64,000 bases of DNA from Aliiroseovarius salicola (GTDB lineage Bacteria > Pseudomonadota > Alphaproteobacteria > Rhodobacterales > Rhodobacteraceae): the NCBI RefSeq assembly GCF_027891095.1, contig NZ_JAQIIO010000001.1, forward strand, positions 598,501 through 662,500, written 5' to 3'. The position numbers and the translations under genes are program-made. Below the pieces are notes generated by a model. The model did no database searches. It had not been told where the DNA came from and worked only from the letters and a program-made list of their open reading frames with translations. Numbering within the stretch: position 1 is the stretch's first letter; the number at the start of each line of letters is the position of its first letter. Shown one piece after another: positions 40,885 through 50,523 of this stretch.

Positions 40885-41709
40885 TCAGTCGTCTAAGAAT
40901 GAAGAGATCAAAGTGCCCACTTCGTGGCGCTTTGTGTACATGAGCAGATGTCCGGCTGAGTAGATCTGCAGCGTTGCATCCGGGATCATATTGGCGAGCA
41001 GAAGCTGGTTGGTGATTGGAATGAGACCATCATACTTTCCTGCGATAATCAGTGTTTTATTTTCGATCTCGCGAAGCCAGGGAAGGCTGGTCCAGCCGCA
41101 CATGGCCCGCACTTGGGTGAAATACCCTTCCGGGCTCGGTGCGATGGCGTGTTTGGAGTATTCACGAAATGCTCCCGGCGACAGGAGTGCCTCTCCACCA
41201 TACATCCACGGTCCGATAAAGTTGCCGTAGGTCTTGTTCATGTAGCGCAACGGGAACATGATTTCGGAAAGCGCAATTGGTGTGCCCCACCAGCTGCCGA
41301 TACCACCGGCAGATGTAATGGCCAGCACCAGATGGCCCACACGTTCAGGAGCATCGCGGATCATCTGTTGGGCCAATGCTCCGCCCCAGGAAATCCCGAG
41401 AATATCGAAGTTTTCGAAGCCAAGTTCGTCCATGACAGCCAAGGTGAACCGGGAATAGTCCGGTATTGATGCAATGTCGTCATGCATCTCTGAGCGGCCC
41501 ACACCGGGCATGTCGATGGTAATCAGCGTGCGTTGCCCCAACTCATCGAGCAGCGGGATCAGAACTTCAATGGACTGACCCAACCCGTTACAGACCAGCA
41601 AGGGAGGCAGATTGCCGTCACCTTTACGCAGGTAATACCGAATTCGGATCCCATCGTGCCGGATCATGTGAAATTCGTCGGCGTGATCATCCATCAACAG
41701 GTCTTTCAT
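40885..41709 (-). CDS. phaZ: Alpha/beta hydrolase, polyhydroxyalkanoate depolymerase-like
   Basis: 274 aa. Catalytic triad Ser107 in GISWGG, Asp227 in AGKYDGLIP and His254 in SAGHLLMY. PPLLVCNGLGQSIEVLIPLLDEL and GISWGGALAQQMIRDAPERV are close to the intracellular depolymerase of medium-chain PHA producers (PhaZ of Pseudomonas). Its gene follows phaC by 3 bases. The symbol rests on the motif and the neighbour, not on activity. Confidence 0.8.
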   Translation of the reverse strand: MKDLLMDDHADEFHMIRHDGIRIRYYLRKGDGNLPPLLVCNGLGQSIEVLIPLLDELGQRTLITIDMPGVGRSEMHDDIASIPDYSRFTLAVMDELGFENFDILGISWGGALAQQMIRDAPERVGHLVLAITSAGGIGSWWGTPIALSEIMFPLRYMNKTYGNFIGPWMYGGEALLSPGAFREYSKHAIAPSPEGYFTQVRAMCGWTSLPWLREIENKTLIIAGKYDGLIPITNQLLLANMIPDATLQIYSAGHLLMYTKRHEVGTLISSFLDD

Positions 41710-41712
41710 ACA

Positions 41713-43332
41713 TCAGACCTTTTCCAGCACATAGGTGCCGGGCGCTGGAGCGATCGGTTTGTGGTTCTTGTTGCCGCGTTTGACTGGGGCTTTGACCTTG
41801 GTTGATGGATTATGATCCTCGATCCAGTTCAGCCAATGTGGCCACCAGCTTCCGTCAGTCAAAGATGCCGATTCCTGCCAACCGGCAGCCTCTTCCGCAG
41901 TATCCCCATCCGCCCAGAATTTGCGCCGCGTCTTGGCCGGGTGGTTGATGACTGTGCCAGAGACATGCCCACCCGTGGTCAGGATAAATTCAGTTGGTCC
42001 AGAGACCAGATCTGTAGCGGTGTAGGATGCTGTCCAAGGAACGATGTGATCACCATCGGCGGCAAGGAAGTAACAGGGCACATCAATGTTGCGCGTATCC
42101 ACCGGTCGACCACAGAGCGTCAGGGCGCCGGGTTCGCGTAGTTTATTCTTCAGATACATTTCCTCAATGAAGAACCGGTACCAATTGCCCGGAAGGTTCG
42201 ATGTATCGGCATTCCAGTAAAGCACATCGAATGGTGCCGGAGATTTGCCCATCAGATAGTTCGAGACCACAAATCCCCAAATCGATTCGTTCACATGCAG
42301 CATCGCCATGGCGTTGGCGATATCGCGCCCGGGGGCAATTTTCTCGTTGCTCAGGCGTTGCTTGTAGACTTCGTTCTGGGCCTCATCGATGAAAACCCCG
42401 ATCTGACCCGGATCAGAAAAGTCGATCAACGAGGACAAGAAAGTGGCGGTGCCCAGTTTTGCCTTCAGATCTTCAGGAAGAACCGCAAGTGCGGCAATTA
42501 GCATGGTCCCGCCATTGCACCAACCAAGCATATCGACATTGTCGGACTTGCTGATCTCGGAAGAAACACGAAGCGCTTCGAAGATTCCGTCACCCACATA
42601 GTCGTCCCAGCTGCGATCCCCCATTTCCTTACTAGGATTGCGCCACGATATCATGAACACGCTCTGACCCTGTTCAAGCAGATACCGCACCATGGATTTC
42701 TTTTCGTTCAGATCGAAGATGTAGAATTTGTTTACGCAAGGGGGGACGATAAGGACCGGGTTTTTTCGGATCTGCGGGGTCGTCGGGTCATACTGGATCA
42801 ACTCAATGATATCATTGCGAAAAATTACGGAACCAGATGTGGATCCGATGTTTTTCCCGACTTCAAACGCCGTTTCATCCGTGGTGCTGATATAACCTTT
42901 TTGCAGATCGTCCATCAGGTTCTGAAACCCATCTTTCAAGCTTTGCCCGCCACTTTCCTGCGCCAGTTGCAGCGCCTCGGGGTTGGACATGAGGAAGTTG
43001 GAGGGTGCCATATTATCCGTTGCTACGCGGGTATAGAAACTCAGCTTTTCCTGCATTTCTTCAGGAAGCCCAGCACCATCGGCCATCTCCACCATGGCTT
43101 TGGTGGTCAGTTCATAAGATTGGCGTAGAAACGGATAAATGCCTTCGTTCCAAGCATCACCTTTAAAGCGGTGATCGCGTGAGGCTTCAATATCCTGGTC
43201 CGGCTGCAGGGAATTTGACCAGGATTCCGCCATGTCGCTTTGGTATTTCAGCCAGCTTTTGCTCCAATTGGCGAAAGTCTCGCCATTTTGTTGGTATAAG
43301 GCCTCAAGAGCTTTGAAATAATCTTTAGACAT
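41713..43332 (-). CDS. phaC: Poly(3-hydroxyalkanoate) synthase, PhaC-like
   Basis: 539 aa. Polymerises 3-hydroxyacyl-CoA into storage granules. Seen: PPCVNKFYIFDLNEKKSMVRYLLEQGQSVFMISWRNPS, the lipase-like box GWCNGG with nucleophile Cys272, catalytic Asp region AADGDHIVPW, catalytic His in TGGHVSG. Start at 43332 (MSKDY) after AGGGAAAG; the longer frame adds 78 residues of unrelated sequence. No phasin or PhaR gene follows, so this could be a second synthase locus of the strain. First gene of a three-gene operon. Confidence 0.88.
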   Translation of the reverse strand: MSKDYFKALEALYQQNGETFANWSKSWLKYQSDMAESWSNSLQPDQDIEASRDHRFKGDAWNEGIYPFLRQSYELTTKAMVEMADGAGLPEEMQEKLSFYTRVATDNMAPSNFLMSNPEALQLAQESGGQSLKDGFQNLMDDLQKGYISTTDETAFEVGKNIGSTSGSVIFRNDIIELIQYDPTTPQIRKNPVLIVPPCVNKFYIFDLNEKKSMVRYLLEQGQSVFMISWRNPSKEMGDRSWDDYVGDGIFEALRVSSEISKSDNVDMLGWCNGGTMLIAALAVLPEDLKAKLGTATFLSSLIDFSDPGQIGVFIDEAQNEVYKQRLSNEKIAPGRDIANAMAMLHVNESIWGFVVSNYLMGKSPAPFDVLYWNADTSNLPGNWYRFFIEEMYLKNKLREPGALTLCGRPVDTRNIDVPCYFLAADGDHIVPWTASYTATDLVSGPTEFILTTGGHVSGTVINHPAKTRRKFWADGDTAEEAAGWQESASLTDGSWWPHWLNWIEDHNPSTKVKAPVKRGNKNHKPIAPAPGTYVLEKV

Positions 43333-43675
43333 GTTGATGGCTTTCCCTGATCGCGTTGCCGGTTGGGGGGATTGTGCAGAAAAATGCTTCCAGAATTTTG
43401 CAGGCGAGTGGATTTGTAAAGAATTCGTCTGATTTCCACGAATTTCTTGACGGCAATTGACCTGTTGAAGGATTTGTCCCAACTGCCCGCACCGTCCAAA
43501 CCCGATATGTGCTACTCTCAATGATTGATAGGTACATTTCCTGAGGGGCCTGTTGACACATATCATGGACGCGCTTTTTGCAAGGGCGGACTGTGCCCCT
43601 ACCGGACCTCACGGTTTCGGATAAACCGTGCGGCCCGGCATGCGCAAAATGCTGATCGGCTGAACGGAGGATATC
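43333..43675. other. Intergenic region between divergent phaC-like and EF-G-like genes
   Basis: About 343 bases without a credible gene. Contains a TTGACA at 43553-43558 oriented to the EF-G-like gene but without a good -10 box. Presumed promoters for both genes. Confidence 0.45.
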
Positions 43676-45664
43676 ATGACGGAACAGAAAAGCGGGCAAA
43701 ATCCTGGTGCCAGAGTGGCCGCATTGGTCGGACCCTATTCAAGCGGCAAGACCACTCTGTTTGAGGATATCCTTTTTGCAGCAGAGGCCATTCCCCGTCG
43801 CGGAACCGTCAAGGACGGTTCGACATTGGGGGATGCTTCTCCCGAAGCGCGGGCGCGCAATATGTCGACCGAGTTGAATATCGCGTCATTTGACTATCTG
43901 GATGAATCCTGGACCGTAATTGACTGTCCGGGCTCGGTGGAACTGGTCTATGACGCCCAGTGCGCGATGATGGTGGCGGATATTGTGATTGTGGTCTGTG
44001 ACCCCAAACCGGAACGCGTTGTCACATTGTCGCCGATCCTGCAATTTCTTGACGACCGCAGCATCCCGCATCTTATCTACATCAATAAGTTAGATCAGGA
44101 AGAAGCCTCTGTTCGTGCCACGTTTGAAGCATTGCAAACCATATCCTCCCGCCCGCTTTTGCTGCGTGAAATCCCAATCAGGGATGGGTCCGGGCAGCTG
44201 ACAGGGATGGTAGATCTGGTCAGTGAACGGGCTTGGCGATGGGAGCCGCATAAGCGGTCTGAAATGATAACCCTGCCGAAAGAGCTTGAAGCAAGCGAAG
44301 ACGCAGCGCGTGGTGAGATGCTCGAAAGCCTCGCTGATTTTGATGACGATCTGATGATGGAATTGCTTGAAGATGTGGTTCCATCGACCGATGAGATTTA
44401 TGAAAACCTCGTCAAAGATTTGCAAGCGGATCTGATCGTTCCGGTTTTCTTCGGGTCTGCGGAAAACGAAAATGGTATCAATCGGTTGATGAAGGCATTG
44501 CGGCATGAAGCTCCGGATGCATCAACCACGGCAGCACGGCTTGGACTGCCTACAGATGGTGCTGTTGCGCAGGTCTTCAGCACAGCTTATGCCGGGAAAG
44601 CAGGGAAACTTTCGCATGCTCGTGTGTGGTCCGGGGCCGTGAACAATGGAGACTCGCTGAACGGCAGCCGCGTCGCCAGCCTGCGCCGCCACATGGGGTC
44701 AAAGTCCGACCAGATCCAGTCCGCAGCCGCAGGTGAGATTGTGTCTTTGGGTCGGATGGGCGAAGTGCAAACCGGGGAGCTCCTGACCGAAACCGGAGGG
44801 GTTGTCGGGGATTGGCCAACGCCTCCCGCGCCGCTGTTCTCAATCGCATTGCAGACCCAGCATCACGCCGATGAGGTGCGTTTGTCGGCTGCACTGACAC
44901 GTCTGAGCGAAACCGATCCTTCGCTTTATCCGGGGCACAATTCCGAAACCGGAGAGCTGATTCTGGCAGGGCAGGGGGCCATCCAATTACAGATCGCTCT
45001 GAAAGAGCTGGAAGCGGATAGTGGATTGACCCTCACCCAGACGCAGCCCGAAGTGCCCTTCAAAGAAACCATCACAAAAGGCATGACCCAAAAAGCGCGC
45101 CACAAGAAGCAATCAGGTGGGCATGGGGAATTTGCCGATGTCGAGATCGAAATTCGACCGCTCTCCCGCGGCGAGGGATTTGCATTTGATGATCGAATTG
45201 TTGGCGGCGCCGTTCCCAAGCAATACATCCCGGCGGTGGAAAAAGGCGTGCGGGAATATCTGCAAAAAGGTCCAAATGGGCATCCGATTGTGGATGTTGC
45301 AGTAACCTTGGTGGATGGTGGGCACCACAATGTCGACAGTTCGGATATGGCGTTTCAGCGGGCTGCAATCAAAGCGATGAGTGAGGCGATGCCACATTGC
45401 AAGCCGATTGTTCTTGAGCCGATTCACAAGGTAAGCCTGTCAGTTCCAGCCGAGTTTACTCCGAAAGTGCAGCGCATCGTTTCAGGGCGACGGGGGCAAC
45501 TCCTCGGGTTCGATGCAAAACCCGGCTGGTCTGGGTGGGACGAGGTTCAAGCCCTGATTCCACTGGCGGAGATGACCGATATAGTGACCGAGCTGCGGTC
45601 GGTGAGCCTAGGTGTTGGCACACATGTATCCGAATTTGATCACTTGCAGCAGGTTTCACGCTGA
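43676..45664 (+). CDS. Elongation factor G-like GTPase (divergent paralogue)
   Basis: 662 aa, all EF-G domains in order. P-loop GPYSSGKTT (19-27), G3 is DCPG instead of the usual DTPG, G4 NKLD, G5-like GSA; then domain II, domain III (SLYPGHNSETGELILAGQG), domain IV and V. The threonine to cysteine change in G3 and a switch I unlike FusA mark a paralogue rather than the housekeeping factor. A role in ribosome recycling or translocation under special conditions is inferred. GGAGGATATC precedes the ATG. Confidence 0.82.
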   Translation: MTEQKSGQNPGARVAALVGPYSSGKTTLFEDILFAAEAIPRRGTVKDGSTLGDASPEARARNMSTELNIASFDYLDESWTVIDCPGSVELVYDAQCAMMVADIVIVVCDPKPERVVTLSPILQFLDDRSIPHLIYINKLDQEEASVRATFEALQTISSRPLLLREIPIRDGSGQLTGMVDLVSERAWRWEPHKRSEMITLPKELEASEDAARGEMLESLADFDDDLMMELLEDVVPSTDEIYENLVKDLQADLIVPVFFGSAENENGINRLMKALRHEAPDASTTAARLGLPTDGAVAQVFSTAYAGKAGKLSHARVWSGAVNNGDSLNGSRVASLRRHMGSKSDQIQSAAAGEIVSLGRMGEVQTGELLTETGGVVGDWPTPPAPLFSIALQTQHHADEVRLSAALTRLSETDPSLYPGHNSETGELILAGQGAIQLQIALKELEADSGLTLTQTQPEVPFKETITKGMTQKARHKKQSGGHGEFADVEIEIRPLSRGEGFAFDDRIVGGAVPKQYIPAVEKGVREYLQKGPNGHPIVDVAVTLVDGGHHNVDSSDMAFQRAAIKAMSEAMPHCKPIVLEPIHKVSLSVPAEFTPKVQRIVSGRRGQLLGFDAKPGWSGWDEVQALIPLAEMTDIVTELRSVSLGVGTHVSEFDHLQQVSR

Positions 45665-45681
45665 GCGGGAAAACGCATCGT

Positions 45682-45701
45682 AGGGCGGGGTAATCCGCCC
45701 T
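45682..45701 (+). terminator. Possible terminator of the EF-G-like gene
   Basis: Stem AGGGCGG / CCGCCCT with a 6-base loop, 17 bases past the stop. The following T-run is short, so termination may be weak. Confidence 0.5.
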
Positions 45702-45845
45702 TAAAATGGTAGCTGGACATACAGCCAGAACTCTACATGCTTGATTTCAGACCCGAAATGGCAACAGAGCTATAGAAAACAAGGTGTTTCCTCTTCAATG
45801 CTTGCTCCATAATCCACAGATGGCTACGCTTTTTAGGGGAGGAAA

Positions 45846-47147
45846 ATGTTTATTATGAAAGATTTTCAAACAACCGCTGCGCCGAAGGCGATTTCAGACA
45901 CTGGCTTGGAACTTAACTTTCTCATTGGGCTGGTCGCAAAAATTATGAACGAGAACGGCACAATGGTGGCGGCTCGGATTTCACAAATCATTAAACTATC
46001 ACCGATTCTTGTTCGGTTGATCCTGAACGAGATGCAGGCATTGCACCTGATTGAATCGCGTGGCTTGGAAAGCCAGGACATCAAATCAGACATCCGCTAT
46101 GCGCTGACAGATCGCGGTAAAGCCACCGCTTATGAGGCGATGTTGGTGTCGCAATATGTTGGGCCTGCACCTGTTACGCTCGATGCTTTTTGGAATCAGA
46201 TCAAAAAACAAAGCATCAAAAAGGAAGTCATCCACCGGAAAGAGCTGGAAAAGTCGCTGTCTCACCTCGTATTGCCACCAGGGATGCTCCATCAACTTGG
46301 ACCAGCCGTAAACTCCGGCCGTTCTGCGCTTTTATATGGCGAGGCAGGTAATGGTAAAACATCGATTGCCGAAGCTTTGGGCAGTGTGTTCCGGCACAGT
46401 ATCTATGTGCCTCACGCTTTTATCGTCGGTAATCAGATCATTCGCTATTTCGACGAGACTTTGCATGAAGCCGTAATTGAGGATGGCCCTGTAGATCGTG
46501 AGATTGATCAACGTTGGGTGAAGGTGAAGCGGCCTGTGGTGGTGACCGGGGGTGAACTGACTCTCGACATGCTGGACCTTCAATTCGACAGCAAATCCCG
46601 TCTCTATGAAGCACCAATGCACCTAAAGGCGTTGGGCGGCGTTTTTGTGATTGATGACTTCGGCCGCCAGCGCTCGACCCCAACCGAGATTTTAAACCGT
46701 TGGATCGTCCCGTTGGAAAGCCATTTTGATATTATGTCTTTGCACACCGGACAGAAGTTCCGCGTGCCATTTGACCAGCTTGTCATGTTCTCGACCAATA
46801 TCCTGCCCGAGGATCTGGCGGATGATGCATCACTGCGCCGTATCTATTTCAAGATCTTTGTGCCCAGTCCTACGCGAGAGGACTACATTCAAATTTTCGA
46901 AGATCTCGCAAAGGTGAAAGGGGTACCCTACAATTATCAGGTGCTCGCCCGGTTCTTTGATGCGCATTACAAGAAACGGGACGTGGTGCCATCTGGCGCT
47001 CACCCCGGCTTTTTGATTGCCCATGTTCAGGCGGTTGCGGCTTTTCTCGATCAAGAACCTGAGCTGTCAGAAGAGCTGTTGGAGATTGCTTGGAAAAACG
47101 TGGCTGTCGCCCGGCGCAAACGCAAGATCACCGATCTTTCTCTCTGA
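45846..47147 (+). CDS. AAA ATPase with N-terminal winged-helix domain
   Basis: 433 aa. Residues about 25-100 read as a winged helix (ISQIIKLSPILVRLILNEMQALHLIE..YALTDRGKATAYE). The AAA domain starts near 140: Walker A GEAGNGKTS (165-173), Walker B GGVFVIDDFGRQ, then a sensor region VMFSTNI and an arginine-finger-like RRIYFKIFVPSPTRED. These ATPases of unknown role occur beside tad loci in some bacteria. Start ATG 45846 with GGGGAGG 3 bases before, or ATG 45855. Convergent with tadC, 24 bases between stops. Confidence 0.75.
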   Translation: MFIMKDFQTTAAPKAISDTGLELNFLIGLVAKIMNENGTMVAARISQIIKLSPILVRLILNEMQALHLIESRGLESQDIKSDIRYALTDRGKATAYEAMLVSQYVGPAPVTLDAFWNQIKKQSIKKEVIHRKELEKSLSHLVLPPGMLHQLGPAVNSGRSALLYGEAGNGKTSIAEALGSVFRHSIYVPHAFIVGNQIIRYFDETLHEAVIEDGPVDREIDQRWVKVKRPVVVTGGELTLDMLDLQFDSKSRLYEAPMHLKALGGVFVIDDFGRQRSTPTEILNRWIVPLESHFDIMSLHTGQKFRVPFDQLVMFSTNILPEDLADDASLRRIYFKIFVPSPTREDYIQIFEDLAKVKGVPYNYQVLARFFDAHYKKRDVVPSGAHPGFLIAHVQAVAAFLDQEPELSEELLEIAWKNVAVARRKRKITDLSL

Positions 47148-47171
47148 CCAGAAAGTCTCGTGTGTCGGAGT

Positions 47172-48116
47172 TTAAATCGGCGGATTGAGGTTGAGGAACA
47201 TTTTCATGATCGCAATCAGTACCGGTACCAACACAATCACAAGGTTGACCGGAAACAGGAATAAAGCCAGCGGGAATAGCATCTTAACGGGCAACGCGTT
47301 GGCTTTTTCCTCGGCGCGCACGATGCGCAAAGTACGCATTTCTGCGCTGAAAACCCGCAGCGTCTTTCCGACGCTGGAGCCAAGCTCAATTGACTGCCGG
47401 AACAGCGTGGCAAGTGATCGCGCCTCTTCCAGATCGATCTGAGTGGCGAAATTCGTAAGTGCATCGTGGATCGGGCGACCAGCACGGAGTTCCAAAACAA
47501 CGATGCTCAAATGAGTACCAAAATCTGGGTTTGTAATCAGAAACTCACGTGCGACACGATCAAGAGCTGCATCAATACCTAAACCCGCATCAACACAGAC
47601 AATCAGCAAATCCATAAAGTCCGGAAATAGCTTGCGATACTCGGTTTCTTTCCGTTTACCCAAGCGATCCAGAGCCACATTGGCAAGGATGAACGATGCG
47701 CCGGAAAAAGCGACTGCGAACAATAGAACCAACAGTGGGCGAATGGATGAATCTAAAGCATAGAGTCCCGTCCAGACTGAAACGAAGACCACCAAGGCTA
47801 TTAGCGCACGGAACAGGTTGAAATAAAATGATGCACGGCGAGAGAAGAAGCCAGCACGGATCAGCCGTGGCCTGAGAGAGTCCGGGGCGTCGTTGCGCAA
47901 TACTTCAAAGAAGTATCTCGCAGTGTCATTTTCCTCGCTCAGTACTTGGTCAAGTTGTTTTTCCGTATAATCTTTACGGCCCGCTGACGTGGCTCTAATT
48001 CGAGCCAGGTTTCTCCGAACTTCACGTTTGTTCGTGATGTAGTTGGTAAGTGTGAATACCAACAGCAATACGGACAGAAAGATCGCAGCTATGATTGGAA
48101 GTAGTGTCGTGTCCAT
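47172..48116 (-). CDS. tadC: Tad pilus inner-membrane platform protein TadC
   Basis: 314 aa type II secretion F-family protein. Four or so membrane helices: one at the N-terminus, a pair around 100-145, and one at the C-terminus. The F domain is seen in LFPDFMDLLIVCVDAGLGIDAALDRVA and LGSSVGKTLRVFSAEMRTLRIVRAEEKANALPVKMLFPLALF. With TadB it forms the platform that the CpaF ATPase drives. Last gene of the pilus operon on this strand. Confidence 0.92.
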   Translation of the reverse strand: MDTTLLPIIAAIFLSVLLLVFTLTNYITNKREVRRNLARIRATSAGRKDYTEKQLDQVLSEENDTARYFFEVLRNDAPDSLRPRLIRAGFFSRRASFYFNLFRALIALVVFVSVWTGLYALDSSIRPLLVLLFAVAFSGASFILANVALDRLGKRKETEYRKLFPDFMDLLIVCVDAGLGIDAALDRVAREFLITNPDFGTHLSIVVLELRAGRPIHDALTNFATQIDLEEARSLATLFRQSIELGSSVGKTLRVFSAEMRTLRIVRAEEKANALPVKMLFPLALFLFPVNLVIVLVPVLIAIMKMFLNLNPPI

Positions 48117-48128
48117 GTTGCGCCCTCG

Positions 48129-49085
48129 TTAGAAATCGAAATTGACCATGCGGTTCAACACAACGATGCCAATTCCCATCATAATCAAGCATATAGTGAT
48201 AACCGTGTTGGCATACCCAGTTTCGATCAGCGGTTGGAAGTAGTCCGGCGCAAGTGTCTTAATAACCAGAAAAAGGCCAAATGGGAAAAAGGCCATGATA
48301 ACCGCAGTCATTCTACCCTCCGCTGAAATCGCGCGAATCTTCGCTTTCAGCATCAGGCGATCCCGGATCATTTTCGACAGGTTTTCCAAAATCTCGGCAA
48401 GGTTGCCACCAGTGCCGGATTGCACAGTAATTGTTACCGTTAATAGTTTGAGCTCATCCACTCCAACTCGATCTTGAAGGTTCTGAAATGCGGTTTCTAC
48501 ATCATAACCGAAGGTTATCTGATCATTGAGCAACCCAAATTCTGATCCGATCGGGTCGGGCATTTCCTTTGACACCATCGCGATGGCTGCATGAAGCGGG
48601 TGGCCCGCCTGTAACGATCTTACCATGACATCGATTGTGCCCGGCAGCTGGGTCACGAATTTTTTCTTGCGCTTCATTCGTGCAATACCCACCGCCGCAA
48701 AAGCGGCTACGATGGAAAAAAGCGCAGCAAAAACTAGCTGTACTATGATTTGGCCGGTGATGAAAATGTATGCAATCAGCCAGCCAAGAAGGAACAGCAG
48801 TATAAGCGTACCGGTGCGTCGTGTTTTGCTCAATTCCAGACCAGATTGGTTATAAAACCGCGTAAACCAATCCATCAAAGCCTGTGTTCCCAAATCGGAG
48901 CGGATGCCACGTTTGAGCAAAAGCGTATCATAGGCTTCGTTCTGGTTTTTCGCGTGCGCCAAGTGGCGCAGGCGGCTGTTTATTTCACTTTTGGCGGCAC
49001 GTGTTCGGAAGATGACGCGCGCCAAAGTATCTGTGAGCAGCAGGGCTGCGACAAAAACAAGGGCGTAAATCAGAATTTGCAACAC
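48129..49085 (-). CDS. tadB: Tad pilus inner-membrane platform protein TadB
   Basis: 318 aa, F-family. Hydrophobic helices at residues 5-25, 95-125, 285-310. Domain motifs: QLPGTIDVMVRSLQAGHPLHAAIAMVSKEM, TFGYDVETAFQNLQDRVGVDELKLLTVTITVQSGTGGNLAEILENLS. 3 bases from cpaF, 12 from tadC. Confidence 0.92.
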   Translation of the reverse strand: MLQILIYALVFVAALLLTDTLARVIFRTRAAKSEINSRLRHLAHAKNQNEAYDTLLLKRGIRSDLGTQALMDWFTRFYNQSGLELSKTRRTGTLILLFLLGWLIAYIFITGQIIVQLVFAALFSIVAAFAAVGIARMKRKKKFVTQLPGTIDVMVRSLQAGHPLHAAIAMVSKEMPDPIGSEFGLLNDQITFGYDVETAFQNLQDRVGVDELKLLTVTITVQSGTGGNLAEILENLSKMIRDRLMLKAKIRAISAEGRMTAVIMAFFPFGLFLVIKTLAPDYFQPLIETGYANTVITICLIMMGIGIVVLNRMVNFDF

Positions 49086-49088
49086 GGG

Positions 49089-50507
49089 TTATCCAATCTT
49101 CTTCGATGGGTCGAACATTTCCTTGTTCAGCTTCAGACCCAGTGTCTCAAGCTCTTCAAGGAACCTCGGACGGATGCCTGTGGCGCGGAATTCACCTTCA
49201 ATCATTCCGTCCTCAGAGATGCCTTTACGCACGAATTTCATCACTTCTTGCAGCTGGATGACATCGCCTTCCATCCCGGTCAGCTCGGATATCGACACTA
49301 ATCGCCGCGAGCCATCTCGCTGCCGATCGACCTGAACGATCATGCGAATGGCCGATGAGATCTGAGATCGAATGGCGTTCTGGCTCATTGGCATGCCTGC
49401 CATACCTACCATTTGCTCAACCCGCGAAATGGCGTCACGAGGGTTGTTGGCGTGAATTGTGGTCATCGAACCTTCATGACCAGTATTCATGGCCTGAAGC
49501 ATATCAAACGCTTCTCCGCCCCGAACCTCGCCAATGACGATCCTGTCCGGGCGCATCCGTAGTGCGTTTTTAACCAGATCCCGTTGCAGAATCTCATTAC
49601 GTCCGTCGATCGAAGGGGGCCGCGTCTCAAGGCGCACCACGTGAGGCTGTTGCAATTGAAGTTCCGCCGCGTCTTCGATCGTCACCAAGCGTTCCTCATG
49701 CGGAATATATGCAGACAGCGCGTTCAGAAGGGTGGTTTTACCGGACCCCGTACCCCCTGAGATAATCAAGGAAATCTTGCCCTCGACGGCTGCTGACAAC
49801 AATTCAGCCATCTGGGCGGGCAGAGCGTTGTTCTGCACAAGTTTATCCAGCGAGTATGGCGAACGCGAGAATTTGCGGATTGAAACCTGGGGGCCATCAA
49901 CCGCAACCGGACGGACCGCAACGTTGACACGTGACCCATCTGCAAGTCGCGCATCTACCAAGGGCGAGCTTTCATCTACGCGACGCCCGACCGATGCAAC
50001 GATTTTTTGCACAATCCGCATCAGGTGGTTTTCGTCCTTGAAACGGACTTTGGTTTCTTCAAGACGGCCAAAGCGCTCAATGAATACGCGTTCCGGTCCG
50101 ACTACGAGAATGTCAGAGATGGAGTCGTCGCCAATCAGGGGTTCAAGCGGGCCAAGCCCAAGCATTTCGTTGGCAATATCTGTAATGAATTTATCCAGCT
50201 CTTTCGAGCTCAGAGGAAAATCGTTGATACGAGCATAATCGCGCACCAATGGGCGCAACTCGTCATGTAGTTCATCGGTCTCTAAGGTATCCAAGACCGC
50301 CAAATTGATCTTGTCGAGCAGAAAGCGGTGTAATTCAACGCGTTCCGATACGAAGTCTGGCAGATCCGCTTTGTTGGAAGATGACACCAAACGCCCGCTT
50401 CCGTTGTTTGGAGCTAAATCCCCTTCTTTGAGAACCAGTTTCGAACCGCTCGAAAGGTCTGCTTCTTGCCCGTTTTGTTCGGACTTCTTAAAAAATCGCC
50501 CTACCAT
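49089..50507 (-). CDS. cpaF: Tad pilus secretion ATPase CpaF/TadA
   Basis: 472 aa GspE-family hexameric ATPase that powers pilin assembly. Seen: N-terminal linker (about 1-60), [19 protein letters not shown]-domain, Walker [10 protein letters not shown], Asp box IEDAAELQL, Walker [20 protein letters not shown], His box with [22 protein letters not shown]. Cytoplasmic face of the platform. The L,D-transpeptidase gene lies just upstream (16 bases). Confidence 0.95.
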   Translation of the reverse strand: MVGRFFKKSEQNGQEADLSSGSKLVLKEGDLAPNNGSGRLVSSSNKADLPDFVSERVELHRFLLDKINLAVLDTLETDELHDELRPLVRDYARINDFPLSSKELDKFITDIANEMLGLGPLEPLIGDDSISDILVVGPERVFIERFGRLEETKVRFKDENHLMRIVQKIVASVGRRVDESSPLVDARLADGSRVNVAVRPVAVDGPQVSIRKFSRSPYSLDKLVQNNALPAQMAELLSAAVEGKISLIISGGTGSGKTTLLNALSAYIPHEERLVTIEDAAELQLQQPHVVRLETRPPSIDGRNEILQRDLVKNALRMRPDRIVIGEVRGGEAFDMLQAMNTGHEGSMTTIHANNPRDAISRVEQMVGMAGMPMSQNAIRSQISSAIRMIVQVDRQRDGSRRLVSISELTGMEGDVIQLQEVMKFVRKGISEDGMIEGEFRATGIRPRFLEELETLGLKLNKEMFDPSKKIG

Positions 50508-50523
50508 GTATGAAACACCTCCC

